From assembly GCA_017795105.1 (NCBI GenBank), contig CP051247.1, forward strand, positions 4,062,001-4,126,000: a stretch of 64,000 bases of DNA, given 5' to 3'. Positions within the stretch are counted from its first letter, which is position 1; every line of letters begins with the position of its first letter. This DNA comes from Planctomycetaceae bacterium (lineage in GTDB: Bacteria > Planctomycetota > Planctomycetia > Planctomycetales > Planctomycetaceae). Positions 35,040-45,476 of the stretch are shown here, piece after piece. Position numbers and translations under genes: made by a program. A model generated the notes under the pieces. The model made no database searches. It was given only the letters and a program-made list of their open reading frames with translations, and was not told the origin of the DNA.

Positions 35040-36467
35040 TTAGATGACTCGCAGGTCGTCCACCAGAGTGCACCGGCGCTGGCGGGTGAAGGTCAGCGGG
35101 TTGGTGACCCCTTCTCCGGTTGGCGTGGCGATGCTGAAGGACAGATAGCCTTCACCGCCGAGGCCGAGGCCGGCAGGAGAGGCACCGTTCTTGATGAACA
35201 GGGTTGTGTCCATCCGACGTCCCATGATCGACATGCGGCGGACGTTGCGGGTGTGAATCAGGCTCGTATGCTTGAAGCCGTGTTCGTGCTTCTCGCAGAG
35301 GTCGACGCCATGTTCCCAGTCGCGGCAGCGAACGATCGGCACGAAGGGCATCATCTGCTCTTCCGGGACGAACGGGTTGTTCTCATCGGTCTCGCCGAAC
35401 AGCAGCGGAGTCGATTCCGGCAGCGACAGTCCGATCTGCTGAGCCAGGAACGAGGCATGCTTGCCGACCAGATCACGGTTCAGGTGATAATGGTCATCGG
35501 CGTTTTCCGGGGGGCTGAAGGCCGTCTTGCTGAGCTGGTCCACCTGAGAGGAGTTGAGTCGCTTAGCTCCGGCTCGGTCCATGGCCGCCATGAATTCGTT
35601 GAAGACCGACTCGACGACGAAGACTTCCTTCTCGCCGATGCAGAGCAGGTTGTTGTCGTATCCGCCGCCGGCAATGACCGAACGGGCGGCGTTGTCGAGG
35701 TCAGCCGTTTCGTCGACCAGAACCGGCGGATTCCCCGGACCAGCGACGATGGCCTTCTTGCGGCTCGCCATGGCAGCGCGGGCGACGCCCGGTCCCCCGG
35801 TTACGCAGAGCACTTTGACATCGCGGTGTGCGAAGATCCGCTCGGCCGATTCCAGGGTTGGCTCAGAAACGATGTTGATGATGTTCTGCAAACCGGTCGC
35901 GGCGTAGATGGCCCGGTTGAAGCGGCGAACCCCTTCGCAGGCGATCTTCTTCCCGCTCGGGTGCGGGTTGACCACCATCGTGTTGCCGGCGGCTACCATG
36001 TTGATGACGTTACCAGCCAGAGTCGGCAGCGAGTGAGTGACCGGAGTGATGGCTCCGATGACGCCGAACGGAGCGTACTCGACAACGGTCAGACCGTGAT
36101 CGCCGCTCATGGCGTCGGACTTCAGCCATTCAACGCCCGGCACTTTCTTGATGATCTGCAGCTTCTCGATTTTGTGTTCGAGGCGGCCGACCTTGGTTTC
36201 TTCGAGTTCGAGGCGGCCAAGTTCTTCGGCCTGATCGTTGCAGATTCGTTTGACGATCTCGACGATCTTGGCCCGGGCTTCCATCGTCGACTTCTGCAGA
36301 GCTTCGAAGCCTTCGTGGGCGGCGGCAATCGCCTGATCGGTATCGGTGAAGACACCCCAGTCACCGTTCTGACGTTCCGACTTCGCGGGAGCCTTCCCGT
36401 TTTGTTTGTGCAGCTGTGCCAGCACTTCCTGGACAACCGTGCGAATTGTGGCTTCGGTGTTCTGCAT
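35040..36467 (-). CDS. CoA-acylating aldehyde dehydrogenase (microcompartment cargo)
   Basis: A 475-residue PduP/EutE-type enzyme that turns lactaldehyde, CoA and NAD into lactyl-CoA and NADH. The catalytic cysteine is in GGGYDNNLLCIGEKEVFVV and the nucleotide region includes VCVTGG-type LCVTGGPGVARAAMASRKK and the AGPGNPPVLVDETADLDNAA stretch. The first 20 residues (TEATIRTVVQEVLAQLHKQN) are an amphipathic helix followed by a Lys/Asn-rich linker, matching BMC targeting peptides. It lies upstream of two BMC-P genes. Substrate is inferred from the neighbouring aldolase. Confidence 0.93.
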   Translation of the reverse strand: MQNTEATIRTVVQEVLAQLHKQNGKAPAKSERQNGDWGVFTDTDQAIAAAHEGFEALQKSTMEARAKIVEIVKRICNDQAEELGRLELEETKVGRLEHKIEKLQIIKKVPGVEWLKSDAMSGDHGLTVVEYAPFGVIGAITPVTHSLPTLAGNVINMVAAGNTMVVNPHPSGKKIACEGVRRFNRAIYAATGLQNIINIVSEPTLESAERIFAHRDVKVLCVTGGPGVARAAMASRKKAIVAGPGNPPVLVDETADLDNAARSVIAGGGYDNNLLCIGEKEVFVVESVFNEFMAAMDRAGAKRLNSSQVDQLSKTAFSPPENADDHYHLNRDLVGKHASFLAQQIGLSLPESTPLLFGETDENNPFVPEEQMMPFVPIVRCRDWEHGVDLCEKHEHGFKHTSLIHTRNVRRMSIMGRRMDTTLFIKNGASPAGLGLGGEGYLSFSIATPTGEGVTNPLTFTRQRRCTLVDDLRVI

Positions 36468-36516
36468 CGAATAGAATCCTTGTCGTTATGTGGATCGCCG
36501 GAAAGTCACGGCGTGC

Positions 36517-37011
36517 TTACTGATTCCAGTTCTCGAATTGTCCCATCTCGCGACGATGCTGAATCCAGCTGTCAATTCGAGCGGGCAGTGGCAGCAGAAT
36601 GATCATTACCAGCACGAGTGCGGCGGCGATCAGCAGCGACCATTGAGTCCCTTCGATGAAAACGGCGACCAGATTTCCAAAGGCTGCTCCTTCGAGCAAC
36701 GCGTACTGGATGATCGTTTTCGTTTGAAAAATCCCGAGGTACGTCATGTAGTCGGGTTGTTGTCCGTCTCGTGATTTCTCGGCTTCCTGCGTTCGCACAA
36801 TCAACGAAGGAACCACCGTGGAGGCCATCAGGCACAACGCTGCCATTCCGGCCATGACATACGAAACCAGAGGTTCGCCCTGAGGCGGCTTCTTGTCTCC
36901 GATCAGAATCGTCACCGCCGCAAAGAACACCACGCCCATGATCATGCCGAAGGTGATGATCAGGATCGTCTGCTTGACGTTCTTTGCCTGGGGTGAGTTC
37001 TGCTCGTCCAT
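36517..37011 (-). CDS. Four-helix membrane protein within the BMC operon
   Basis: A 164-residue protein with four hydrophobic segments (residues 14-38, 48-70, 100-120 and 124-146) and charged tails. No family is recognised. Its ATG overlaps the stop of the upstream BMC-P gene (TGATG at 37009-37013), so it is translationally coupled to a shell protein. BMC operons rarely encode integral membrane proteins other than transporters, and this one is too small for a typical sugar carrier. A role in substrate entry, metabolite exit or positioning of the compartment at the membrane is possible but unsupported. Confidence 0.75.
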   Translation of the reverse strand: MDEQNSPQAKNVKQTILIITFGMIMGVVFFAAVTILIGDKKPPQGEPLVSYVMAGMAALCLMASTVVPSLIVRTQEAEKSRDGQQPDYMTYLGIFQTKTIIQYALLEGAAFGNLVAVFIEGTQWSLLIAAALVLVMIILLPLPARIDSWIQHRREMGQFENWNQ

Positions 37012-37328
37012 CACTCCTCCTCCGTCTTGTCATAGATCAGAGATTCGTGCACCGAGACCTTGTCGACGATGCCGATTACCGCGGCGTCGATCGGCAGTTT
37101 CTTGGTCTGTTCGGTGTAGCGGGCACTTGACCCCTGGACACACAGAACGATTTCTCCCACACCAGCCCCGACGGTATCGACCACGATGAACGTCCGACCG
37201 GTCGACTTCAGTGTGTCTTTGGTCTGTTCATCGACGCGGAGTGGCTCGACGACGAACAGTTTCTGGCCGACCATCGAGTCGACTTTGTGCGTCGAAACAA
37301 TGCTGCCAGTGATTCGTCCAATGAACAT
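37011..37328 (-). CDS. BMC-P shell vertex protein (EutN/CcmL family), copy 1 in operon order
   Basis: A 105-residue vertex protein: FIGRITGSIVSTHKVDSMVG, KLFVVEPLRVD, FIVVDTVGAGVGEIVLCVQG, then AAVIGIVDKVSV. It has an inserted Thr/Lys-rich loop (DEQTKDTLKSTGRT) and a charged C-terminal extension. Its stop overlaps the start of the membrane protein gene by one base. A CACTGGC repeat lies upstream of it, after the kinase gene. Confidence 0.95.
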   Translation of the reverse strand: MFIGRITGSIVSTHKVDSMVGQKLFVVEPLRVDEQTKDTLKSTGRTFIVVDTVGAGVGEIVLCVQGSSARYTEQTKKLPIDAAVIGIVDKVSVHESLIYDKTEEE

Positions 37329-37368
37329 GTTCGCGTCTCCGAAATACCTGAGAACCGTCTACTCGTGT

Positions 37369-37427
37369 GTGCCACTGGCCTGGCCAGGACACTTCTGGAT
37401 TCCGCACTGGCCGAGCCAGTGCCACCC
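37369..37427 (+). repeat. Intergenic inverted repeat, CACTGGC type
   Basis: GTGCCACTGGCC-TGGCCAG at the left and CACTGGCCGAGCCAGTGCCACC at the right. It fills the spacer between the kinase and BMC-P genes. Confidence 0.8.
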
Positions 37428-37479
37428 TTCCGTGATTTCGCCGAGAGCCACTGCTGGCGGGTCCAACAGTGCTTCCTTC

Positions 37480-38679
<1,200 letters not shown>

Positions 38680-38733
38680 GAGGTTCTTCCTTGATGAGAC
38701 AACGTGTACGTTCGCAACGACAGACCGATCTGC

Positions 38734-39012
38734 TTACTTCTTCAGGAAGTTGTCCATCAGATCGCCCTGCGGACGAGGAATCACGTGAGCCGAAACGAGC
38801 TCGCCGATCTTCGAAGCGGCTTCTGCACCGGCATCGACAGCGGCACGAACCGAACCGACATCGCCACGAATCACGGTCGTGATGTAGGCTCCGCCGATCT
38901 GGATCTGCTGAACCAGAGAGACGTTGGCGGCCTTCAACATGGCATCGGAAGCTTCGATCTGAGCGATCAGACCCTTTGTTTCCACCATTCCAATTGCATC
39001 GTTCATCGACAT
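38734..39012 (-). CDS. BMC-H shell hexamer protein (second)
   Basis: A single-domain BMC protein of 90-92 residues that tiles the facets of the shell. The core DAIGMVETKGLIAQIEASDA, AGAEAASKIGELVSAHVIPR is standard. Two ATG codons (39010-39012 and 39004-39006) follow GGAG; the second has the better spacing. It is paired with a second BMC-H gene 70 bases upstream, and the two differ mainly in the pore-side loop and C-terminal tail. Confidence 0.96.
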   Translation of the reverse strand: MSMNDAIGMVETKGLIAQIEASDAMLKAANVSLVQQIQIGGAYITTVIRGDVGSVRAAVDAGAEAASKIGELVSAHVIPRPQGDLMDNFLKK

Positions 39013-39082
39013 TAACTCCGGGGATAAATTGTCTTGTAATCTTGAGTTCGGGCGGCAACGTCATCGCTGCCGTGAGCGGTAA

Positions 39083-39388
39083 CTACTTGGCCGATGAGGA
39101 CGATGCCTTGCGGGTCGGCAGAACGGCAGCCAGTTCTTCGTGCGGACGAGGAATGACCTGCACGCTGATGACTTCACCGATTTTGCTGGCAGCCGAAGCA
39201 CCGGCGTCGATGGCGGCTTTGACGGCAGCGACATCGCCGACGACGAAAGCGGTGACCAGACCGCTACCGACCTTATCCCAGCCGATCATCTGCACGTTGG
39301 CTGCCTTCATCATGGCGTCAGCAGCTTCGATCAGACAGATCAGACCCTTGGTCTCGATCATGCCCAGAGCTTCCATGGATTTTGCCAT
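39083..39388 (-). CDS. BMC-H shell hexamer protein (first)
   Basis: A 101-residue BMC-H protein: EALGMIETKGLICLIEAADA, VGSGLVTAFVVGDVAAVKAA, AASKIGEVISVQVIPRPHEE. The C-terminal tail of about 15 residues is Ser/Lys-rich. It follows the PduL gene across a GGCAGGC repeat. With the second BMC-H it makes up the facet proteins; no tandem BMC-T gene is present, as is known for this BMC type. Confidence 0.96.
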   Translation of the reverse strand: MAKSMEALGMIETKGLICLIEAADAMMKAANVQMIGWDKVGSGLVTAFVVGDVAAVKAAIDAGASAASKIGEVISVQVIPRPHEELAAVLPTRKASSSSAK

Positions 39389-39452
39389 TTGTCGTTACTC
39401 CCCTAAAGAAAAAAGGTTGATCAGGCCAGGCCTGAAGTTGGTTTCCATCATC

Positions 39453-39546
39453 TGTAGGGCAGGCTCCTGCCTGCCGTATTCAGCGTTGCTTTTGATCTCG
39501 CGAAACTTGTGTCTTCGGTGCAGGCAGGCGGGAGCCTGCCCTACGG
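39453..39546 (+). repeat. Intergenic inverted repeat, GGGCAGGC type
   Basis: TGTAGGGCAGGCTCCTGCC at the left and GGCAGGCGGGAGCCTGCCCTA at the right, each able to fold on itself, 94 bases across. It lies between the PduL and BMC-H genes. Confidence 0.8.
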
Positions 39547-39547
39547 A

Positions 39548-40276
<729 letters not shown>

Positions 40277-40321
40277 CTGTCTCACTTTGTTAGTTATCTG
40301 TCGACCAAGCTCCACTCAAGT

Positions 40322-40387
40322 GTGCCACTGGCTCGGCCAGTGGGGCTTCGGGAGCTCTTCGTTGCACTGGCGGAGCCAGTGGCACAC
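40322..40387 (+). repeat. Intergenic inverted repeat, CACTGGC type
   Basis: GTGCCACTGGCTCGGCCAGTG at the left and GCACTGGCGGAGCCAGTGGCAC at the right. It lies in the 340-base spacer between the regulator and PduL genes, next to another repeat type. Confidence 0.85.
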
Positions 40388-40444
40388 GATTCATGACCAA
40401 CCCTGGTTCATAGCCCTGCCCTTGAAGTGGAAAGCACTCCGACA

Positions 40445-40583
40445 GGGTGGCACAGACATTCCTGTCTGTGCTGTATTCGACGTTGAATTCTTGAAGGACG
40501 CTGAAGACAAGCCTCTTGTTGCCTTGCAACTTCGACTTGTTCACGACGAGCGTTCAACACAGAGATAAATCTCTGTGCCATCC
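40445..40583 (-). repeat. Two-hairpin intergenic repeat, CACAGAG/CACAGACA mixed type
   Basis: Read on the minus strand it begins GGATGGCACAGAGATTTATC, has the GTTGC...GCAACAAGAGGCTTGTCTTCAGCG segment of the elements at 10046 and 14124 displaced by about 27 bases, and ends with CACAGACA/TGTCTGTG and GCCACCC. The two terminal stems are similar but not the same, unlike most other elements. Confidence 0.75.
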
Positions 40584-40616
40584 TTCGGTATTGATCAAAT
40601 CCATGCGGCTCCGCCG

Positions 40617-41369
40617 CTATTCGACGAGCGTGAGGTTCACGCCGGCCGATTTCATGATGTCCTGCCAGTGCGGGTCGAGGCAGCTGTCGACGAACAGGCG
40701 GTCGGGCCGACTCAGTTCGCAGACTCTGGCGAGGGCGTTGCGGCCGAACTTGCCGTGATCGGCGGCCACGATGACCTCTTCGGCTGTCTCCAGCATCTTC
40801 TGCTCGGCTTCCACCAGCAGCGTGTTGCTGTTGAATATCCCCTCTTCGGTGATGCCTCCCACACTCATAATCAGTCGTTGCACCCGAATCGTGCTCAGCG
40901 CCTGAACCGCCAGCGGTCCCAGGGCCACGCCCGTTTTCGGATACAGGTAACCCCCGATCAGAATCAGTTCGATCTGAGGGGCGTTAATGAGAAGCTGAGC
41001 GATCGGCAGGGAGTTGGTTACGATCTGCAGCGGCATCGACACCAGATGGCGAGCCACTTCGAGCGTTGTCGTTCCGCCGTCGAGCAGAATCGACTCCCCC
41101 GGCTGCACCAGAGCGGCGACAGCCCTGCCAATCTTCTGCTTCTCGGAAAGTCCTCGCGTTGTTCGGTCTTCAAAAGTTGTCAGCGATTCGCCGCTGTAAG
41201 CGATCCCGCCACGGGTCCGCCGGATCTGACCGGTTCTGTCAAGAACTTCCAGATCCCGTCGAATTGTTGACTCGCTGGCGTCCGTCGCCTCGATGAGTTG
41301 CTGAAGGGTCGCAAACCCGTTTCGTTCAGCAAAATCAAGGATTATGGCTCTTCTCTGATCCACCAGCAC
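40617..41369 (-). CDS. DeoR-family transcriptional regulator of the BMC operon
   Basis: A 250-residue repressor-type protein. Residues 1-60 hold the helix-turn-helix (FATLQQLIEATDASESTIRR, DLEVLDRTGQIRRTRGG), and residues 75-240 the sugar-phosphate sensing domain (LLDGGTTTLEVARHL, IVTNSLPIAQLLI, IGGYLYPKTGVALGPLA, VIVAADHGKFG). It is the first gene of the BMC string, so it probably controls its own operon in response to a fucose/rhamnose phosphate. It starts at a GTG (41367-41369) with AAGGA upstream. A sigma-70 promoter and a palindrome lie just ahead. Confidence 0.92.
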   Translation of the reverse strand: MLVDQRRAIILDFAERNGFATLQQLIEATDASESTIRRDLEVLDRTGQIRRTRGGIAYSGESLTTFEDRTTRGLSEKQKIGRAVAALVQPGESILLDGGTTTLEVARHLVSMPLQIVTNSLPIAQLLINAPQIELILIGGYLYPKTGVALGPLAVQALSTIRVQRLIMSVGGITEEGIFNSNTLLVEAEQKMLETAEEVIVAADHGKFGRNALARVCELSRPDRLFVDSCLDPHWQDIMKSAGVNLTLVE

Positions 41370-41405
41370 CAGTTCGTTCCTTCACAATCGGTCAATTGAC
41401 GCCGA

Positions 41406-41434
41406 ATTATGCCCTCAACTTCCGTCATATTCAA
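41406..41434 (-). promoter_or_regulatory. Sigma-70 promoter of the BMC operon
   Basis: On the minus strand TTGAAT (41429-41434) and CATAAT (41406-41411) are spaced by exactly 17 bases. The predicted start point near 41399 lies about 30 bases upstream of the DeoR-type regulator start. Confidence 0.6.
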
Positions 41435-41449
41435 TCATAACGGGTCATG

Positions 41450-41468
41450 TTGATGCAAAATTCATCAA
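41450..41468. promoter_or_regulatory. Candidate operator upstream of the BMC promoter
   Basis: The palindrome TTGATGCAAAATTCATCAA (arms TTGATG/CATCAA, 7-base spacer) lies 15 bases upstream of the -35 box in an AT-rich stretch. It is a plausible binding site for the DeoR-type regulator or an activator. Confidence 0.45.
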
Positions 41469-41623
41469 AAGTGATTGCGCAGGAGGGGTAATGCTGGAAA
41501 AATAGCACACAACCTCAGCCTGAGAGGGCTAAGCTGGGATTTCCGGGCGATTTGCATCCGATCGATGAGCCGAAAGACAGGGCATGCCACCTCTGTCTGC
41601 GATGACGGCCAGCGGATTTTTCC

Positions 41624-43684
41624 TCAAGTTCCGGGCTGCGACTTGCGCTTCAGAACGAGGAAATAGCCCTCGGTGGGATCGTCGAGCAGTTCCCACTCCT
41701 CCGGCGACTCCTGCAATTCGCGGATCTGCTCCGGCGTGCGGATTTCGCTGTAGGGATGCCGGGTGTCGATCACAATATATTCCGTGTCTTCGGGCACATT
41801 GGTCGTATTGCCGGCCACGCGACGTTTGTAGCCGCTGTAATCGTAAGAACGTTCGTAATGCGTAAAACGCGGATGAACGAAATCGGTGGACGCCACGCGG
41901 GCCGACTTCGGAATCGTCCCCTCCACCCGCGCCCACATCTCAGCTCGCTTGTCGGGCACGTAAAGCGCCCGCCAGTGCCATTGGGAACCGGTGTCCCAGA
42001 ACGCGACGCCGAGAGGCGACATCGAGAACCAGATCGCCGTGCCGAGACTGCAACAGAACGCAAAGCGGGCTCGCCGTGTCGCGAGGCTGACGTCCAGGGG
42101 CAGGGGTTCGACCTCTTCACTGGCCTTCCGAAACTTCCATCCCCCCTGAACCAAGCCCCCGGCTGCTGCCCAGAAGAGGAGTGGAACGAGCGGGGCATGA
42201 AAGTGGTGCCGCGGATCCTGAGCCAGTTCATTCAGGCAGAGCAGCACGAACATCGGCAGACAGCTCAACAGCCGAGCGGGCGATCGCAGCGGCAGGAATG
42301 CAACGGGCAGCAGAATCGCCAGGGCATAGTTCAACGTGTTAATCGTCGCCAGTTCCTGAACCAGGAGCAGCGGGTTGGTCAGCATCGTCCAGATGATTTC
42401 GGTGGTCGAAGAGCCGAACTTCGAGAAGTAGCCGGCGTAATGCACCTCGACTCCACTGCGAAACCAGCGAATCGCTTTCAGAGCTGCCAGCAGATAAACC
42501 GGCCCGATGATCAGACAGGCGAGACCAAATCGGCTGGCTGCCGTTTTGAGTTTCCACGGCTGCTCGCGAATCGACATCGCCAGCAGAGAAAGCCCGATCG
42601 AAAAGACGACGATGGCGTAGTCCTCTTTACACGTCAGCGTTAGTGCCAGCAGCAATGCCGCCCAGACGTAGTGCTTTCGTTCAAGTTGATCAAGTGCGAA
42701 CAGAACCAGCGGGATGCCGAAGGCAATTGGCCGGAAGGTCTTCAGGTCGATCGCGATATCGAGAAACTGCATCGGGAAGTAGCAGAGATACGCTGCACTC
42801 AAAAGGAGAGCCGCCCGCTGACTGCCGCCCGAACGCAGAGCCAGCCAGTAAACGGGAATCGCTCCCGACGCCAGAGCCAGCGATTCGCACAGCTCCATAT
42901 ATAACTGAGACGGCCAGAGGGCATACAAAGGCAACAGGAACAGATGCACGAACTGAATGTGCTCGCCCCAGAAAAGCCCCTGATCGAGATAACTGCGGAA
43001 CCCCTTGCCGTGCAGCACGTTCCAGAGGTGCTCCTCGTACATGGCCGAGTCGCCGTGCGGCAGCCGGAGGTTGAACCATAGCCCCCAGTTCATGGACGTA
43101 TAAATCAGGATGTAGATCCCCATAAAGAGGAGAACGGCCAGCGGCACCCGGCGCTTTGGCTTCCCGGCTTCTTCCTCTCCCGATCTCGCGGGGAACAAAG
43201 CGGTGGCCATTTCATAGAAGCAGCCGGACATCGTCAGCGCGATCCAGAACGGAACGGTTGCCTGCAACAGTGTGGCCAGTCCCATGAACTGACCAACCAG
43301 CGCAACCACCCACAGCAGCCCCCATAATCCGGAGATGCCGAACCAGATCAGCAGACTGGGTAGACGGGCAAACTGTTTGCGGACGATCAGCACGCCCGCC
43401 GGAATTGCCATCGCCACGAGTGACCAGATCAGACAGGCCAGAAACGAGACGCGCAGCGAGCGGGAACCATCGCCGGCGTCGGTCCATTCTCCCGCCAGAA
43501 GTCGCTCGGCTCCCCATTGACTGGCTGTCGGACTGAAGAACGAGCCCCGCAAAGCCGGTGTTTCCGCGATAATCTGTAGCGAATTGGCAAGCAGAAGGAC
43601 GGTCAGCAGGCCTGCAATCCCCATAAATACAGGGAGTTGCGAGGGAACTTCTTTTCTCGTGTCCGGGGAGTGGGTATCATTCAT
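41624..43684 (-). CDS. DUF2079 polytopic membrane protein
   Basis: A 686-residue protein with about twelve hydrophobic segments. The central part (GDSAMYEEHLWNVLHGKGFR, then GEHIQFVHLFLLPLYALWPS, DLKTFRPIAFGIPLVLFAL, LTCKEDYAIVVFSIGL) is typical of DUF2079, a group of GT-C-like membrane proteins of unknown activity. The ATG at 43682-43684 was preferred to a GTG four codons earlier. It ends 182 bases upstream of the BMC promoter and is unrelated to that operon. Confidence 0.85.
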   Translation of the reverse strand: MNDTHSPDTRKEVPSQLPVFMGIAGLLTVLLLANSLQIIAETPALRGSFFSPTASQWGAERLLAGEWTDAGDGSRSLRVSFLACLIWSLVAMAIPAGVLIVRKQFARLPSLLIWFGISGLWGLLWVVALVGQFMGLATLLQATVPFWIALTMSGCFYEMATALFPARSGEEEAGKPKRRVPLAVLLFMGIYILIYTSMNWGLWFNLRLPHGDSAMYEEHLWNVLHGKGFRSYLDQGLFWGEHIQFVHLFLLPLYALWPSQLYMELCESLALASGAIPVYWLALRSGGSQRAALLLSAAYLCYFPMQFLDIAIDLKTFRPIAFGIPLVLFALDQLERKHYVWAALLLALTLTCKEDYAIVVFSIGLSLLAMSIREQPWKLKTAASRFGLACLIIGPVYLLAALKAIRWFRSGVEVHYAGYFSKFGSSTTEIIWTMLTNPLLLVQELATINTLNYALAILLPVAFLPLRSPARLLSCLPMFVLLCLNELAQDPRHHFHAPLVPLLFWAAAGGLVQGGWKFRKASEEVEPLPLDVSLATRRARFAFCCSLGTAIWFSMSPLGVAFWDTGSQWHWRALYVPDKRAEMWARVEGTIPKSARVASTDFVHPRFTHYERSYDYSGYKRRVAGNTTNVPEDTEYIVIDTRHPYSEIRTPEQIRELQESPEEWELLDDPTEGYFLVLKRKSQPGT

Positions 43685-43830
43685 GAAGTTGATCACAAGA
43701 GTATTCTGCCGGCGGGAAACCGGGACAGCTGCGAAGCGTGTCCGTCTAGAAGCGAGTCGGCCTGATCTGTTTCGCCCCTGATTCCAGGGGAGACAGGGAC
43801 GGATCAGTGTCTCCGAGCTGAGGTGTTTCG

Positions 43831-44418
43831 TTGTCAGATCCTAAACCAACCAGTCAGACGTGTGTCGGCGTCGGCTCCTGGATTGTCAGTACGGCTCACG
43901 CATTTCGTCAAGCGCTGGAATGCGAACTGGCTCATCAGGGGGTGACCTTCCGCCAATGGGAGGTGCTCCGGCACCTCAATGCCGACGGCGAACAGCCGCA
44001 GTCTGATCTGGCTGAGAAGATGGGTCTCGAAGCTCAAACGCTGGCCGGAATTCTTTCCCGGATGGAACGCGATGGCTGGCTGATCCGTCAGCACTGCAGT
44101 GAAGATCGTCGCCGCAAGCTCATCAGTCCGAGCAAGAAAGCCGAACGCATCTGGCACGACATGCAGGCGTGCTGCGACCGGGTCAAGGATCGGGCGATCC
44201 TGAATCTCGGGGAAGCCGAGCTGGCTCAACTCGAAAGCACCTGCGAGAAGATTCGCGAGAACCTCGCCCGCGACTGCACCGAGTTCGGGCATCTCCCTCA
44301 CGACCTGTATCACATCAAAGAGAATCAGGCCGAGGAAGAGCAACGCTCCGAGAGCATGGAAGACACTAAAGTCGATTTCAACGACACGCTGGCTCCGACG
44401 CGTACTCCCCGCCAGTAA
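43831..44418 (+). CDS. MarR-family transcriptional regulator
   Basis: A 195-residue winged-helix regulator: VTFRQWEVLRHLNADGEQPQ, SDLAEKMGLEAQTLAGILSR recognition helix, and the wing DRRRKLISPSKKAE. The C-terminal 35 residues are acidic and extend beyond the family. Translation seems to start at a TTG (43831) preceded by GAGGTG; no in-frame ATG lies near. It is 17 bases ahead of the WD40 gene and probably in one unit with it. Ligand unknown. Confidence 0.88.
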   Translation: MSDPKPTSQTCVGVGSWIVSTAHAFRQALECELAHQGVTFRQWEVLRHLNADGEQPQSDLAEKMGLEAQTLAGILSRMERDGWLIRQHCSEDRRRKLISPSKKAERIWHDMQACCDRVKDRAILNLGEAELAQLESTCEKIRENLARDCTEFGHLPHDLYHIKENQAEEEQRSESMEDTKVDFNDTLAPTRTPRQ

Positions 44419-44435
44419 ACGTAAAGAGGGTCACG

Positions 44436-45470
44436 ATGGAACGCCGCCTCCACTCTGCACTGAAGTCGACCTTTCTCCTGCTCGCGATCACATTGCTGAC
44501 CATACAACAGTGTGTGGCTCAACTGCCGAAGCCGGTTAGCAAGTTCACCGATGCCGAAGGCACCGTCGCTTCTCTGGCGTTCAGCCCGGACAGTCAACAG
44601 CTGTTGATTGGCGGTTACAGCCAGATCGCTATTGTCGATGTCGGGAAGAAAGAGGTCAGCAGAAGGATCGAGAAACTGCGGGGCGATCTCACCGCTCTGC
44701 AGTTTTCGCCGGATGGAAAGCAGATTCTCGCCGGTGTTTATCAGGCGGTTCTGCTGATCGACGCGGAAACGGGCGAGACCGTTCACACACTCAAGCATCA
44801 CCGGGGACAGGTCACCGGGGCGGCGTTCATCTCTGAAAACGAAATTGCCAGTGGTTCCGATGACGGCACAGTCGCCCGCTGGGAATCGAAGGACGGGCAG
44901 TGGACACTGGCAGCCGAGCAGGAGTTCGATGAACCGGTCATGGAACTGGCCGTCGACGCGGCGGCTGGTCAGGTTCTACTGGCGATTGGGGACGACACTC
45001 GCGTCACCCGTCCGGGCACTGTGGCGGTGCTCGATTTGAAATCGCTGAAGGTGGACCAGGAATACAAGATTCACAAGTCGGCCGCCATCGCTGTTGCCCC
45101 TGTCCCGGAAAGTCCGCTCGTTCTCTCGGGGGCTTACGATGAAGTCATCATTGTCACCGACGTCGAACAGAAGAAGCAGACCGGGATCTTCAAAGGGCAT
45201 TCCCGCCCCGTCAACTGCATCGCGATTCTGCCGGAGCGGGGGCTTGTCCTCTCCGGCAGTGGCGGCCGCTACAAAGAGAAGAACGAACTCATTCTCTGGG
45301 AATTGAGCAGTGGCGGCATCGTCATGAAGGTCGAACCACACGCCGGGAAGGTGACCGCTGTCGCCGTTTCCCCGGATGAAAAGTGGATGGCCACCGGTGG
45401 TCAGGACGAAGCGACGATCCTCTGGGATCTGACGCGGCTCGATGCTGCTCCCGCAGATCAGGCCGAGTAG
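44436..45470 (+). CDS. Exported WD40-repeat protein
   Basis: A 344-residue protein with a signal peptide (STFLLLAITLLTIQQCVAQ) followed by about seven beta-propeller blades, several with recognisable LAFSPDSQQLLIGG, LQFSPDGKQILAGV, IASGSDDGTVARWES and VAVSPDEKWMATGGQDEATI patterns. It should fold as one propeller in the periplasm and bind a protein partner. The upstream MarR-type regulator is close enough for cotranscription. It converges with the methyltransferase gene, with only 6 bases between stops. Confidence 0.88.
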   Translation: MERRLHSALKSTFLLLAITLLTIQQCVAQLPKPVSKFTDAEGTVASLAFSPDSQQLLIGGYSQIAIVDVGKKEVSRRIEKLRGDLTALQFSPDGKQILAGVYQAVLLIDAETGETVHTLKHHRGQVTGAAFISENEIASGSDDGTVARWESKDGQWTLAAEQEFDEPVMELAVDAAAGQVLLAIGDDTRVTRPGTVAVLDLKSLKVDQEYKIHKSAAIAVAPVPESPLVLSGAYDEVIIVTDVEQKKQTGIFKGHSRPVNCIAILPERGLVLSGSGGRYKEKNELILWELSSGGIVMKVEPHAGKVTAVAVSPDEKWMATGGQDEATILWDLTRLDAAPADQAE

Positions 45471-45476
45471 TTCGGA

